DNA of 64,000 nucleotides from positions 86,642,858-86,706,857 of the forward strand of contig OZ023268.1 in the NCBI GenBank assembly GCA_964006375.1, written 5' to 3'. The position numbers and the translations under genes are program-made. Below are positions 38,858 to 51,250 of this stretch, piece by piece. Position 1 is the first letter of the stretch; the number at the start of each line of letters is the position of its first letter. The stretch comes from Tillus elongatus (taxonomy: Eukaryota; Arthropoda; Insecta; Coleoptera; Cleridae). Under the pieces are notes generated by a model. The model was given only the letters and a program-made list of their open reading frames with translations, was not told the DNA's origin and did not search any database.

Positions 38858-39300
38858 ATAATAAGTTTATTTCAATATAGGAAATCCTAATACATACAAA
38901 CAAATCAACAATTAAGAGGAGGAAAAAAAACAAACAATTAATCAATTAATTATACATGTGCTCTCAACATTAATAACTTGAAAAAGTTTCCTTCTAAATA
39001 AACCCAATGTACCACAATTTCTTAAATCATCGGGTAAGCTGTTAAACTCGCTGATACCTCTAAAAAACACTGACTTCATTGCTTTGCTTGTATAGGTTCT
39101 ATATATGTGCAAACCATCAGCACCCCTTGTATTATATTGGTGAATGTCTCTGTTAAAAATCAGGAATAGAAATAGGCCGGCAACAGATTCTTTGCAAGTT
39201 TGAAAACATTTGAAACACATATAATCATTAAATAGTACAGTCTGTCTGCAATGCATTGCCAGTTCAAAGTCGTGAGCATCAATTTTATAGGTGTATATAT
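38858..39300 (-). mobile_element. CR1-like LINE 3' end inserted in hAT
   Basis: The C-terminal frame (39256-38942) contains HQYNTRGADGLHI, KSVFFRGISEFNSLPDDLRN and LFRRKLF, typical of the extreme C-terminus of CR1/Daphne-like LINE polyproteins. The 3' end on the minus strand is AATAAACTTATTATTATGG, resembling the ATT-type tail of CR1-like LINEs. The copy is strongly 5'-truncated and splits the hAT transposase. Confidence 0.7.
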
Positions 39301-40010
39301 GCTCACTTTTAAGACAATTCGCATTCCACGATTCTGCAGTTTCTATAACATATTCAGAGAGTTCATATCCATCACGTGAAGCAAGGTAGCACAGTTAAAG
39401 TTGTCACGAAAGTCCCCGAAAAGCTGATGCTGTACATCTTCAGCTATATTACCAAATCGACGAGCAAAACTATCATTTGATAGAGGTATGGACTGCAATT
39501 CTTGGGAAAAATTATATACAAACACAGTTTCTACGATCTCAATTGCAACTGGCAGAATAAGCTCTTTACCAATGGTGCAAGGCTTTCTACATCTCGCTAT
39601 TTACTTTGAAACTTTGTAAGAGGCAAGTAAAGCCTTTTCATTCACACACAAATGTTTTTTAACGATTTTTGCTTTTCATAAGATTTTAATTGTAATTCTA
39701 AGAATTCTCGGGGTTTGATAACGCACCTAATCACTATGTCGCGTTTCCTAATGTTTAAGTTTATTAGCTTTCATGCTGTCTGCTGTCAAAATTGTTGAGT
39801 AAATGACACACAGGGGCCTTTACTTTTCATTTACTTTACTCTTGGTAAACCCAGACTTTAAATATTTCTCAGAATCTTTTTGTGATTTTTGTTTCACAAG
39901 CACTATCGTCCTGTGCACTTGTTGATGCTTCACTATTGTATAATGCTCGCTTGCGCCCACTAAAAAATTTATGCATGTTTCTGTGTACACTGTATAAATC
40001 TACCGCTACT
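39300..40010 (-). pseudogene. hAT transposase, N-terminal part
   Basis: Includes KDSEKYLKSGFTKSK, KPREFLELQLKSYEKQK, LASYKVSK with IARCRKPCTIGKELILPVAI, and LQSIPLSNDSFARRFGNIAE. These match the SYLKYGFT, YRVA-IA-CKKPHTI-E-LI and IPLSNNT-RRI-DIAEDI blocks of ZBED5-type transposases in order. A BED zinc finger could not be read clearly. Stops are present. Confidence 0.78.
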
Positions 40011-40704
40011 CAAATATCGTGAATTTCAGTCAACACGCAAATTACAGCATACATATTCTCGGTACATGGATCGACTCGACTGAGACTGGCTGAAACTGAA
40101 CGACATGCAGCATTAATACACGCCACGCAGACATTCTAGAATGTTCGAAACAAATCGGGACTTCTTGCGAAGTCGCGACTTAACTTTACGGTTAAGACGT
40201 TTGAATTTTAAAACAATTTATTTAATACTTTAAACAATCAATACTTAATTACTTAATACAAAAATGATTAATACAATATAATAAAAATATAACGATCAAC
40301 CTACATGTGATCTAAAGTCTAGCACGCGATGTGCAGAGTCTACTAACTCGGAACAAGAATGAACGGTCGTATCCTTGTGAGCAGCCTCTTTATACACTTC
40401 ACTCCAGGCGTGGCACTTATTGTCTCTGGATGTAACAAAGGATCTGCTGATGTAGATTCTCACAATGATATTCCGTCCAACTTGATGTTTGAGCCTGCAT
40501 ACTTGTGGGCTCCTCTAAGTCTACAGCTGACTCAGCGGTCCTTACTGTGGGAAGGCAACTTTGTATTATAACGGGCCATTGTTTGGGCTCCATTGATCTC
40601 GCGAGAATGTCTCCTATGGTGGACGTAAGTCAGGGGTGTGCGATTAGAATTATGATTAAAATTGGGTCACAAATACTAAAAGGTTGAGAAACGCTGGACT
40701 AAGA

Positions 40705-41595
40705 TAAGTTTCGCTAATTGTAATATTTTGATGCCAATAATCTACAGCTGCCCTGTGCACCATTACGTTTGGAGCAGCCTGTATAAAGTAAAAATGTAAT
40801 ATACATAAAATTAATATACCAACAAATAGCCGGGGTCTGTTAAAGTAATTTACATTTTTCATAAAGGTAATTGTTCCATAAAAATACTAAACATTTAAAG
40901 CGTGCTTGTAAAAAATTCTAATAAAAAGGTTCAGCTGCAAATAACGTTCGAAAAAAAGGAAAGAGATATCAACAAATTAACGTATATATGTTTTAATTTT
41001 TTTAAAGTATTTTTTGGAATAATTACTACTCACAAAGCAAGTCATTCCCTTGTGATAAGTAATTAGACTCTAAATAACTTCTACATTAATTTGGACGTAC
41101 ATCGCTTGAAAAGGAGTTTTCTGCCTCGAAAAGTAAATGAATAATTAAGTGTGTTACTCGCAGTAACACAGCAGATTCTAAAGCCATGAATAAAATATTT
41201 GAGTTCTTTTAGCCGCAGCATGCGTTTGTAATGTTTTCAAATTTTATTTTTTTTACTCCAAATACTTCTTGTTTTATTCAAGTACTTTGTTCTGGAATAA
41301 CAGCTGTAAAAGGACTTAGTCCTTAATATGACTTTCTGGTTTTCGTTTCTTTATATAACCGTCGTTTCAAAATAAGGCAATTAATTTACCTTTTAATTTT
41401 ATAATTACAAAAATTCTAGTAAGACACTAAATAGGTAAGAACTACAGAAATGTTATACGGGCGGTGCTCTGCTAATAGAAACTTCGCATCTAGAAAGTTG
41501 TCCCGCAAATTTTTCTCCTTAAGAGGAAAGATGAGCCAGTAAATGAATAGGTCATGACAAGTTACAAACTGTATTGCTAAAAGCCGGCATCTTTT
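40705..41595. other. Unassigned AT-rich DNA
   Basis: No genes or shared repeats recognised. Confidence 0.5.
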
Positions 41596-41716
41596 TAGTG
41601 AATTTTCGTAGAAAAAATTCACTAATGGGAAGATCCTGACTTTTGAATTTTGAACATTTTTTTGCAAATGAGCGCGAACTAGGACCCCTAGAACCCATAT
41701 CCGGGGTCAGTTTCAA

Positions 41717-41810
<94 letters not shown>

Positions 41811-42863
41811 TCACACCGATTTTGATAAAAGTGGGTGAATACCTTCCTTTTGCAAGTGGCTTGGATAAATTCGTTAGTCACAAAAATCCGCCGAGGTTTT
41901 CTCCGAAAATTTTCTTTAAAAAAAAATATCTCTGCAAATAACGAAGTAAGGGCAACCAAATTTGGTACATCGTTTTACATTGCTATAGGTAAACTACATA
42001 CCAAAATTTAGCGCTGTAGGTCCAAAGCCAAAAAGTTATGGCCATTTAAAGAAAAATAAATTTGTGTTTTCATCAAAACGTCAAAGTGACAATTTAAAAC
42101 GTCAAAATTGGCAACATTTAGGCAAAGAACTTAAATCTAATACGGGCTATGGAAAGAAAATGTCTCATGAACAATGTTTTACAAACCCCGAAGTCTTAGT
42201 TTCAACCGTCCTTCATTTTACTAAAATGTTTTCAGAAAATTCATTACAAATAGACCCTTTCTCTGATGCTTGGCTGTAGTCTTAGCTATAGAGTTTATCG
42301 TTTAATGGTATATAACTTTTGTCGAATTTTCTTAAAAAATCAATAAAGCTCAATATATCCGTTATATACAAGATATGAAAAATTTTTTATAAATTAATTA
42401 TAGGGTGTCTTGAGCTACGTCTTAAAAAATTATTTCTGCAATCACAGGCTGGCCCATAAGTCGTTGCTGATACAAATATTTTTTTTAGTCGAACATGCCT
42501 TATGTTATTGCATTTTTGCATTTTCCATCAAACTATAATGCATGTTTTTAAGTAAAGAAATTCTGAACGCAGAAAGTGCGTTATGGTAGCGAATTTTGAT
42601 TAAATGCTTTATATTTGAAAAGCTCAATTTGCTATTAATCTATAAGGTTGACCAAGAAACGGATTTTTTCGGTTACACTGTAAGTTTACTTTCGGAAATT
42701 TTTTTCAAACAATAAAATTATTTTGATGAAACATAGCACATTGTTTTTAGTATATATGTTACACTGGTAATCAAATTTGATGCCTGCTTTCTGAAGAAAA
42801 CACATATTTGCTATTAAAAACATTTTTAAAAAAATTCGCTACCATAACGCACTTGCTGCGTCC
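41596..42863 (-). repeat. DINE-like composite, copy 3
   Basis: Hairpin (TAGTGAATTTTCG to AAAATTCACTA), block B with CATATCCGGGGTCAG, (TA)n core (41719-41808), block A, body, truncated CAGGGTGACGC module, inward 5' terminus at about 42557 (GAACGCAGAAAGTGCG) and outer 5' terminus CTTGCTGCGTCC. Confidence 0.88.
41719..41808. repeat. (TA)n core of DINE-like composite
   Basis: 90 bp of TA ending in GCATCACACCGAT of block A. Confidence 0.97.
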
Positions 42864-43029
42864 CGAACTTTTATTAAGTAAGTTATTTGAGATCTAAGGA
42901 CGATTTTGTAAAAAAAACTGCCACAGAGGACTGAGAAACTACCCAACAAATAATCAACCTGTAATTGGTAATTAAACTACGTTTTGGTGTAATAGGTATT
43001 GACAAAGAATGTAAGGGCTTGTCACACTT

Positions 43030-43898
43030 TAGCGAATTTTTCGTAAAACGAAAAATTCTCTAATGAGGAGATCTGTGTTTATATATAGAGGCCGATTTTG
43101 ATGAAATTTGGTACGTACCTTCCTATTGTAAGTGACTTGGATGAGTTCGTTAGCCAGGAAAATATTTTTTCCGGGAGAATTTTGGGTTTTATTTCGAAAA
43201 ATTTTGTATCTCCGAAACAGGGCTATGATAACCAAATTTGGCACATACGTTTCTTCTATCAAACTTACCCTACATGCTGAAATTCAGATCTCTAAGTTAA
43301 AAGAAAAAAATTTATAGGCATTTAAAGAAAAAAAAATTGCGCCCAACTGGTGATCAGAGGAAAGCACAAGAACAAAATATTTTGTGTGATTAACAAATTA
43401 AATTCAATATTACATACAACGGTTAGGTTTTATTGACGCAAGAACTAGCAGAAAGTATATGTTAAAATTTTTATAAGTTTTCTCCTTAAAACGTCAAAGT
43501 CGCGACTTGGAACGTCAAAATTTGCAATTTTCAGACGAGTCTGAAACAAATACGGATTATTTAGAGAAAATGTCTTAATAAGTGTGTTTTACAAAGCCTT
43601 AAGTTTAGGCTTCAACCATCACTGTCCTTTATTTTACTAAAATGTTTTCGGAAAATCCATTTCAGATAGACTCCCTTTCTGATGCTTTGGCAGTAGTTTC
43701 AGCTATAGAGTTTATGGTTTAATAATCTATATTGTAGCAAATTTTTGTAGAAAAAAAATTTGCTTTTGAGAAGACCGCGACTCATGAATTTAAAAAGATT
43801 TCTTCAAATGAGTGCGAAATAGAACTCCTAAAATATATACAGGGTGACGCATTTCTACGGCAAAGCTCAATATATCCGTTATTATACAAGATATGAGA
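43030..43898 (-). repeat. DINE-like composite, longer form, interrupted on its right
   Basis: The hairpin at 43030 leads into block A with hardly any core (TATATATAG) and a long body. A second hairpin region near 43738 (GCAAATTTTTGTAG to AAATTTGC) with block B follows. Then comes the start of the CAGGGTGACGC module (43850), which is truncated in the shorter composites. The right side is broken by (TA)n and the LTR element. Confidence 0.8.
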
Positions 43899-44453
<555 letters not shown>

Positions 44454-44455
44454 AC

Positions 44456-44473
44456 TGGTGTCAGAAGAGGGAT
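44456..44473 (+). other. Primer binding site, tRNA-Leu-like
   Basis: TGGTGTCAGAAGAGGGAT is close to the complement of the 3' end of tRNA-Leu (ending TTCTGACACCA as I remember it). Confidence 0.65.
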
Positions 44474-44618
44474 TTTCAAGCTGCTGGTTGAAATATTTTC
44501 CAGAATATTCGTTGAACAACGTGAAAACTTCTAGAATCTCTGGAAGATCAGTGTCAGCAGTGATTCATAACTTGGTGTGTTGTTGAAGTAGAATAAACAG
44601 TGTGCCAGCTTTAAGTAC

Positions 44619-45467
44619 ATGCCTAAGACACGTAGCGCAGTAGCCAAAATGGACGCCCAGCTATTGAAAATGATTTAAAAAATGGACGAAGAAGCTAAAT
44701 TAGCACGAGAAGAAGCCATAAAAAGAGATGAAGAAGCCAAAGAAGAAATGAGAAAAAGCGATGAAGAAGCCAGAAAAAGAGATGAAGAGATCAGAAGAAG
44801 AGACCAAGAAACCAAAAGACGGAATGAGAAAAAGAGATGAAGAGGCCAGAAAAAGAGACGAAGAGATAAACAAGGAACTGAGAAAAAGAGACGAAGAAGT
44901 CAAAGGAGAAATGAGAAACCGAGATAAAGAAACAAAAGAAGAAATGAACAAAAAAAGAGATGAAGAAGCCAGGAAAACAGATGAAGAAACAAAGAAAATT
45001 CTGCAAGAACAAGCCAGCAGAATGGAGAATATTACTTTATGTGTCGACGAACGTATGAAACAGGTAAAAGACGACATCTTCCAGCAAGTAGAAAGCAGAG
45101 TAGGGGTATCAGCAACGATGTATATGACAAGCTGACGAATATACAAGAGGAAGTGCATCAGAAGATACAATCACTAGAAAATAAGTGCGAAACCATAGCC
45201 AAAGGAAACATCAGGCTCGAAGATAGCCCGGTCGTAAGAATTAAGGTTCCCACATTTGATGGTTCAGTCCCATGGGGTATTTATCTACGCCAGTTCGAAG
45301 TTGCTGCTACAGCAAATGGTTGGAGCGATAGAGAGAAAGCGACTTTGTTAATTGTAGCTCTTAGAGGAGATGCTCTAGATGTGCTTCAACGTATTGCCAG
45401 GAAAGAACCGCTGAGTTTTGATAGCATTAGACATCGAATAGAAATGAGGTTTGGCGATTCCAGTTGA
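44619..45467 (+). pseudogene. LTR element gag, N-terminal and capsid-like part
   Basis: Would form the particle shell. It starts MPKTRSAVAKMDAQLLKM, then a stop. A charged coiled-coil rich in Arg-Asp-Glu-Glu repeats follows (about 44680-45000) with a frameshift near 44820. A capsid-like domain comes next: VPTFDGSVPWGIYLRQFE and LIVALRGDALDVLQ. The same VPTFDG-W--Y--QFE pattern is common in insect Gypsy gag proteins. Confidence 0.7.
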
Positions 45468-45499
45468 AAAATCGTTGTCAGAAACCGGGCTAAAGTCTC

Positions 45500-46222
45500 C
45501 AACATCTCCACGCCGACGTTGTCAAACTGACGCGATTAGCCTATCCCATAGCTTCGATGGAGTTTTTAAACCAGCTGCCGGTGCAAACCTTCATTGACGC
45601 CATCAGAGATACCGACACGCAGCAGGCGCTGAGGATGGCACGACACAAAAACTTGAACGATGCTTTGGCACATGCCTTGGGGTTTAAAGTGGTAAAGCAA
45701 GCGTCGGAAAGTCATGTGAAAGTTCGCAGTCTCCAAGTCCAAGAAGAAAATAAAACAGAGTCATTCAAGATCATGCAGCTACTAGATAAAATAGCAGAAC
45801 AAATAAGACTGACGTCTCCTGAACACCCAATAAGAGCTCACCGTACAAATGCCTTGTGCTGCTGGAACTGCGGCAAGGTGAGACATATAAGGAGCGAATG
45901 TTGGACTCTAAGATCACGCCTAAGGGAAAAAGTGAAGCTAAGGCCAGTAACCATTTCTCAGGTTAGCGGTTCTGGCAGCGCTCTCGTCGTAGACGGATAC
46001 GTAAGCGGTAATAAGGCTCAGATGGTCGTCGACACAGGCGTACCCAGAACGATTATTCGCCGCGACTTGGTTCCAAGATGGCGAGTAAGAGAGCCAGACA
46101 GAGTGTACAGAGTAAATGCAGCCGGTGTAGTTACTCAGCCGGAACCAAGTGGAGAAGAAAGTGTGAGAGAAATACAAGACGAATGGTGCAAAGACCACGT
46201 AAATGTGAAGCCAAGAAAATTG
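45500..46222 (+). pseudogene. LTR element zinc knuckle and protease fragment
   Basis: Continues gag (QLPVQTFIDAIRD, ALRMARHKNLNDALAHAL), then a knuckle CWNCGKVRHIRSEC (C-x2-C-x4-H-x4-C), then an aspartic protease start, MVVDTGVPRTIIRRDLV. The DTG keeps the catalytic aspartate, but the usual DTGA(T/S) reads DTGVP. The frame then runs into DINE-like sequence and ends. Confidence 0.7.
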
Positions 46223-47356
46223 TACCAGTTTTTCCGGGAAAATTTTGGGTTTTCTTTCGGAAAATTCTTGTATCTCCGAAAATAACAGAGCTATGACAAC
46301 CAAATTACATAAAGTATATTCCAAACGATTTCTTCAAATAAGTGCGAACTAGATACGAGGTCAGTTTCAGTTTTTGTTCTGTTTAATATATACAGGGTGA
46401 CGCATTTCTACGGCAAAGCTCAATATATCCGTTAGTAAACAATGAGAAAAAAGTATATACGTTAATTATAGGGTATCTCGAGCTGCATCTTATAAACCTA
46501 TTTTGACAGTCACAGGATGGCTCATAAGTCGTTGGTGATAGACACTTTTTTTTTAAATAGAACACCCCCTTAGGTTGTTGCATTTTTGTGTTTTTCATAG
46601 AATTATAATGCATGTTAGTAAGAAAAAAATTGATATCGTTCATCGTTTTTGAGTTATTTTAATTGTGTTGCGGCTTTTCACGTTTTTCGTACATATTTCA
46701 AACACATCACAAATTGTGATACGACGTTTTTCTCAATAGATAGCGGAGCCCCATGGAAATGACGCATTCGGAGAACTTTTTGTTTGTATTACTCGTTGAA
46801 AAAAATCTAGCTGCCGTATACAGACACTCTCAAATAGTGGCTGTATTTTAGAAGTTTTCGCAGAAATGTTTTTAGTGTTTCTGTAGCAATTATTTTTCTA
46901 AGATTTTTGTAATATGTTGGTAATTAATAATAAATGTTTAGTGAATTATTGTAAAAAAGTTGTCGAATTTTTGTGAAAAATATACTCTGGTGTAACATTA
47001 CTGAAGGCAATTTCTGTAAAGAAAATGGTGATTTTTTGTAAAAGAAATTAATGCAAATTTTTATAATTTTTTTTTCAACTTTGGTCCTAAAGCTGTTTGT
47101 GAATCATTATATCTTGGCAGGCGTGTAAACAGCTTAAAGAGGTTCGTCGGCCAGGAAAATCGGACCAGTTTTTTCTGGAACTTTTAAAGTTTATTTTCGG
47201 AAAATGTATGTACTTTTTTAACCAACAAAGCTATTTTAGTAAAGTATGATACATTGTTACTACTATATAGGTTATACTGTCAAACAAATGTGAGACATAT
47301 TTGCCATTAAAAAGATCTTTAGGAAAATTCGCTACCATAACGCACTTGCCGCGTCC
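46222..47356 (-). repeat. DINE-like composite, right portion
   Basis: Block A remnant (CCGGGAAAATTTTGGG), a short block B, the CAGGGTGACGC module in its longest visible form (46391-46870), then the family 5' terminus ending CACTTGCCGCGTCC. Probably the other side of the composite interrupted at 43898. Confidence 0.75.
46391..46870. repeat. CAGGGTGACGC module, longest copy
   Basis: Starts TATACAGGGTGACGCATTTC and extends to CAAATAGTGGCTGTAT. The same module occurs at 43848 (head only), 62451-63240 (with a SINE inside) and, without its head, in the composites at 24.7, 31.8 and 42.3 kb. The TA-preceded CAGGG start suggests a mariner-type MITE swallowed by the DINE-like family; no opposite end was identified. 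Confidence 0.7.
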
Positions 47357-47582
47357 ATACTTTTATTTCTTTGATATAAACCAAAATATACAATTTTTAA
47401 TAGAGAAAAAATAGTGCTGCTAATTAAATTATCACTTCCACATAGCTGTGATAATCTACTATCCTCAGAGAGACATTATCATCATATGAATGTTAAATCC
47501 ATGACTTGACCTCAAATAAAATATTCGTATTTCTGTACCCATAAACTTCTGAAACGTTATGTTACTCGAGTTTTAACGACAA

Positions 47583-48250
47583 AATGTCAATTTTCACCAA
47601 ATCACCCCTCATTTACCCACCACCCCCTGAAGCGATCTTACGCAAAAACAAGCCAAAGCATTCCTCGACGGATGCTAACCGGATACCAATTTTTAAGATG
47701 ATATCTCAATTCGTTCGAAAGTTTTTGCGCCTACTAACAGACGGACATAGAGGCCGACAGACCGACCGACAGAGCAACAGACCAAAAAAAAAAATTCGTT
47801 CCAGAATCAAGTTTTCTATATGTTTCGGGACTTTTACGCCATTTTAGCAAAAACATGTTTTTTGAAATTTTTGTCACCGATATTCCACCCCCACACATTC
47901 AACCGCTAATTTAATTTCAGCACAAAATACTAGATGATTGATGCAATTGAAAGTTTTCTTATAAACAAACCCTAAACCGTTAAACGAAGAAATGTCAATT
48001 TTCACCAACTTCTCCTGGAGCGATTTTACCCAATCCGAACCGTTAGTTTGTCGGGTGCCAACTGTGTACCAAATTTGCAGACGATATCTCAATTCGTTCT
48101 AAAATTATCGACGCTACAAGCAAACAGAGATACATACCGACAGACATAAAATATTTTCGTTCCCAAATCATGTTTTCTATATGTTTTGGCACTTTTTACG
48201 ACGTTTAAGCAAAAAAAAATTTTGAACTTTTCGTCGCTGATGCCATGTTT
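47583..48250. repeat. Two-unit repeat with GACAGACCGAC motif
   Basis: Unit 1 (47583-47885) and unit 2 (47991-48250) share AATGTCAATTTTCACCAA, GATATCTCAATTCGTTC, CGACAGAC and GTTTTCTATATGTTT in the same order, about 410 bp apart. Unit 1 has a GACC/GACAG-rich core. No protein. Confidence 0.8.
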
Positions 48251-48262
48251 CCACACGTATTG

Positions 48263-48274
48263 ACGATGTGAAAG
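48263..48274 (+). repeat. SINE target-site duplication, left
   Basis: ACGATGTGAAAG; right copy ACGATGTGGAAG at 48637-48648, one mismatch. Confidence 0.85.
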
Positions 48275-48636
48275 TGTGTGTGTGTTTTTCTTTATTTCTT
48301 TAACGTCGGCCTATTTCTGCGACTATGGCCAATCACCGACGTCTAGGAGCAGTTTCACCTTGCTATCCTAGAAATTTTGCCGAACGCCTGCCTTTCTGCA
48401 AGGAGGGTCGGGATCTTAACCTGACCAACATCGCATGGACACGGGACCGACGACTTTACGCCCACTCCGAAGGGTGGAACGTGCAGACATTCAACTTGCT
48501 CAAATACAATCGCACAACATCGGTTGATGTTAATTGTATAGTATGTACAAAAAAAGTGAAAGGAGTACCCTGGGATCGAACCCAGTATCCCACGGTTCAG
48601 GGGCACACATTCTTATCACTGAACCACCGAGGTTCT
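48275..48636 (-). mobile_element. tRNA-derived SINE, copy C, full-length with target duplications
   Basis: On the minus strand: tRNA-like head at the right (box A-like TGGTTCAGTGATAAGAA, box B GGTTCGATCCC), a body with CGTCGGTCCCGTGTCC and a decayed GTTAAGATCC, and a tail AAAGAAAAACACACACAC. Flanked by 12-bp duplications. Confidence 0.92.
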
Positions 48637-48648
48637 ACGATGTGGAAG

Positions 48649-50910
48649 TAATAATACTATTATAACTAAATGTTAGATTATCATCCACAAACCAACAGTT
48701 TCTCTTTATAAAAGTAATCAAATAAACATTGCAAAATCAACACTCATAATATTTTCTTACCTTCTATTAATAGAATATCAAAAGTACACTTTGGAGAATC
48801 CAATTATTCGAAACTGATGTTTAAAACGGAAGATGGTTTCGCCAACAACGTTAGCATCATCAGAAATATATAATATCTAAGCTTAGATTGTTAATTCCTC
48901 TGATGACCTTAACGTCTTGTTTGTACCAGTTACGATACAGTTAACTTGGTCATATAATAGAAATAAATAAACAATGTTTCGTTCTTTAAAATCAATAAAC
49001 ATTTATATATATTTTTAGAAATAGATGCAGTATTAGACGAAGTCCTATGAATTATAATAGCAGAAATAACTCATAGATCGTTGCAAACTTTTAGGGTATT
49101 TCTATTACTTGTATTAATAATGTTTATATGATAGAAATGTGAGATAAGTTCCCGCAGGTGGCCTCTCGTAAATATTCCGCCGGTACTTCATCTCGAGCTT
49201 GTACTTGAAACTACCAATGAAATATGAGCGTTCTCTGTCTCGTTACTTTGCGTCAAAGTGGAAGGTTACAGCGTTTAGAGTAAGTTTCACTAGAAAGTCT
49301 CTTGCGAGATAAGTCAAATAATGACCAACCAGCTTTTATTATTTTATTTTTGCCGGTGAGCTCACCGGTGCAAGTGGAACCCCCAAAAATTGCTGATAAT
49401 GCTCTGGATGTCACTGTCGCATGGTCTCTAAACCATATCTCATTGTTTATACTTCTGATTATGTTACAATTGCTTCCATTTCGCTGTTTTATTTCTATAC
49501 CAATACAGTAATTTATGCAATTGAATTTAACTGGGGAAATATTTTGTAAAATTTTGTTAGCGAATTTGCGTAAAGAAAATTTCGCTTATCTATAATAATT
49601 TTAACTATTTAGAGAAATGTTTGCCGTAAATAAGGGCCAGTTACACGGTTTTGAGTCTTCTTTGTATGATTTCCTGTACACAGAGATTTATAGCAAGCAT
49701 TTCTGATTGGAAGATGGTGAAAGTTTTCCTAGGGACTTGGTGAGTATAAAGTCTTCATATTCCCAGTCCTGCTCTCTCTATTTGTTTAGACCCGTCTGTA
49801 TACCATACATATGGTTGTTTGTCAGCCTTGCACTGTCTCTCTCCCAGGCTTGGGGTCACTTATGACCACGTCGAATGAAATCATGAAGTCCAGTTGGTTG
49901 GGCTTTGATCTGTTGGTTTGGCGAGTGACTCCAGTAAGAGATGAGGCTAGGAAGATGTTCACTGAAAATACTAAGAGGAGAAAGGACATATTCGGATACA
50001 TAGTAAGTTCCTGACAACAATATCAGAAGGAGCCATATATTTTTGAAAAAATAAAAGGCACAGACTGAGAGGAAAAGTTATGGAAAACTTCGCTCAATTT
50101 TAAACTGCGGAAGCTGCAGTGAGACGAAAAGAACTGCTGAAGACAGAGATTAATGTTTGCGAAGGTCAAGATGACAGTAGTAGATTGTGATTATGATGAT
50201 TGTAAAAGTGAGTTTTCTTGTTGGTGTACCTTAATAATTAAATTATTCTTGGAAACTTAATTCAAAGAGATAACATGTTATATTAATACATTCAAGCCCA
50301 GTAGTTAAAGTAACTTATAAACTTTTTACCCCATACCAGAATTATTATTTTTAATAATGGAAACGAAGACTGCTCCTTCTCATTAAAGCAGATATATCTT
50401 ATTTCACACTGTTCAGTCTCATCTGAAAAACTATGTTAATTAAAGTCTCCATCTCCACTGAATTATACCAGCCGCGTTACTTTGTTAAAGTTGCTTATTC
50501 AGCTCGCTTGTTAAACTTCATAATCTAGATCAAAAGGCTCGCTGATAATGAATTATTGCGGTAATACTTCATGCTTCACGGACTTTGAGGTTATGTGACA
50601 TAGGTGGATTTGTAAGGATAATCTTTTTATTGTTACCACAAGAACATTTATCTACATTTTTATGGTACGTCATATATTTTGGTGTTACTATATCTCCAAA
50701 ATGTTCTTTTATTAACTGGAATAGAACGCATTGGCAAGAAAAAGAAGAATTTGTTGTAGACTATTGTTTACTGGAGTATTTATTTTTAACAAAATATGTT
50801 AATTTACGTATTTCGCAGTAAATATTTTATTCTCATTAATTTTTGTTAAAGTTTATGTGATGTAACCAAACCCAAGTTCCCTTAATATTAAAAAATCCGG
50901 TTGAAACATT
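48649..50910. other. Unassigned DNA; isolated DINE-like hairpin
   Basis: No genes recognised among several short frames. 49353-49368 is a perfect 16-bp palindrome, CCGGTGAGCTCACCGG. 49558-49592 is a lone hairpin, TAGCGAATTTGCG to AAATTTCGCT, like the DINE-like terminus but without the rest of the element. Confidence 0.5.
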
Positions 50911-50911
50911 C

Positions 50912-51115
50912 GGGACGCAGCAAGTGCGTTATAGAAGTGAATTTTCATAAGAACTGTACACTATCAGAATGGTATAAAATTAAAATAATAATTTAGGTTT
51001 GAAAGGACTTTAGAGATCGGTTCTGGAGGTCCTAATTCGCGATCATTGGGACAACTTTCTCGAAAGGCTTACTATCGACACCTCTCTACTATCATACAAT
51101 TTTTTTTAACCTTTT
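50912..51115 (+). repeat. DINE-like element, internally deleted
   Basis: 5' terminus GGGACGCAGCAAGTGCG and subterminal GAAGTGAATTTTC. Then a jump to block B (GAGGTCCTAATTCGCGATCA) and a decayed hairpin. No core or block A. Confidence 0.75.
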
Positions 51116-51174
51116 GAGCAAAAAATTTAACCGTCTAAAACCCAAATCTCTATAAAGCTAGAAAATTAAAATTG

Positions 51175-51244
<70 letters not shown>
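51175..51244. repeat. (TA)n microsatellite
   Basis: About 70 bp of TA; target of the element starting at 51245. Confidence 0.97.

Positions 51245-51250
<6 letters not shown>

Larger units (their letters stand above)
33031..40696 (-). mobile_element. hAT (ZBED5-like) transposon with nested insertions
   Basis: Ends CAGCGATTCTCAA and TTGAGAAACGCTG are near-inverse. The 8-bp flanks GACTAAAA (33023-33030) and GACTAAGA (40697-40704) match at 7 of 8 positions, the target duplication length of hAT elements. The transposase runs on the minus strand in scattered pieces. A piggyBac element (34268-36678) and a CR1-like LINE tail (38858-39300) lie inside it, and 36760-38640 may hold a further unrecognised insertion. 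It is the oldest layer of the nest. Confidence 0.85.

Noticed and set aside
39300..40010. ZBED5-like domesticated host gene
   Set aside because: Stops, frame breaks, terminal inverted repeats and 8-bp duplications show a decayed hAT transposon rather than a host gene.
44700..45170. Minus-strand frame rich in Ser, Leu and Phe, resembling a membrane protein
   Set aside because: It is the antisense shadow of the charged coiled-coil gag of the LTR element.
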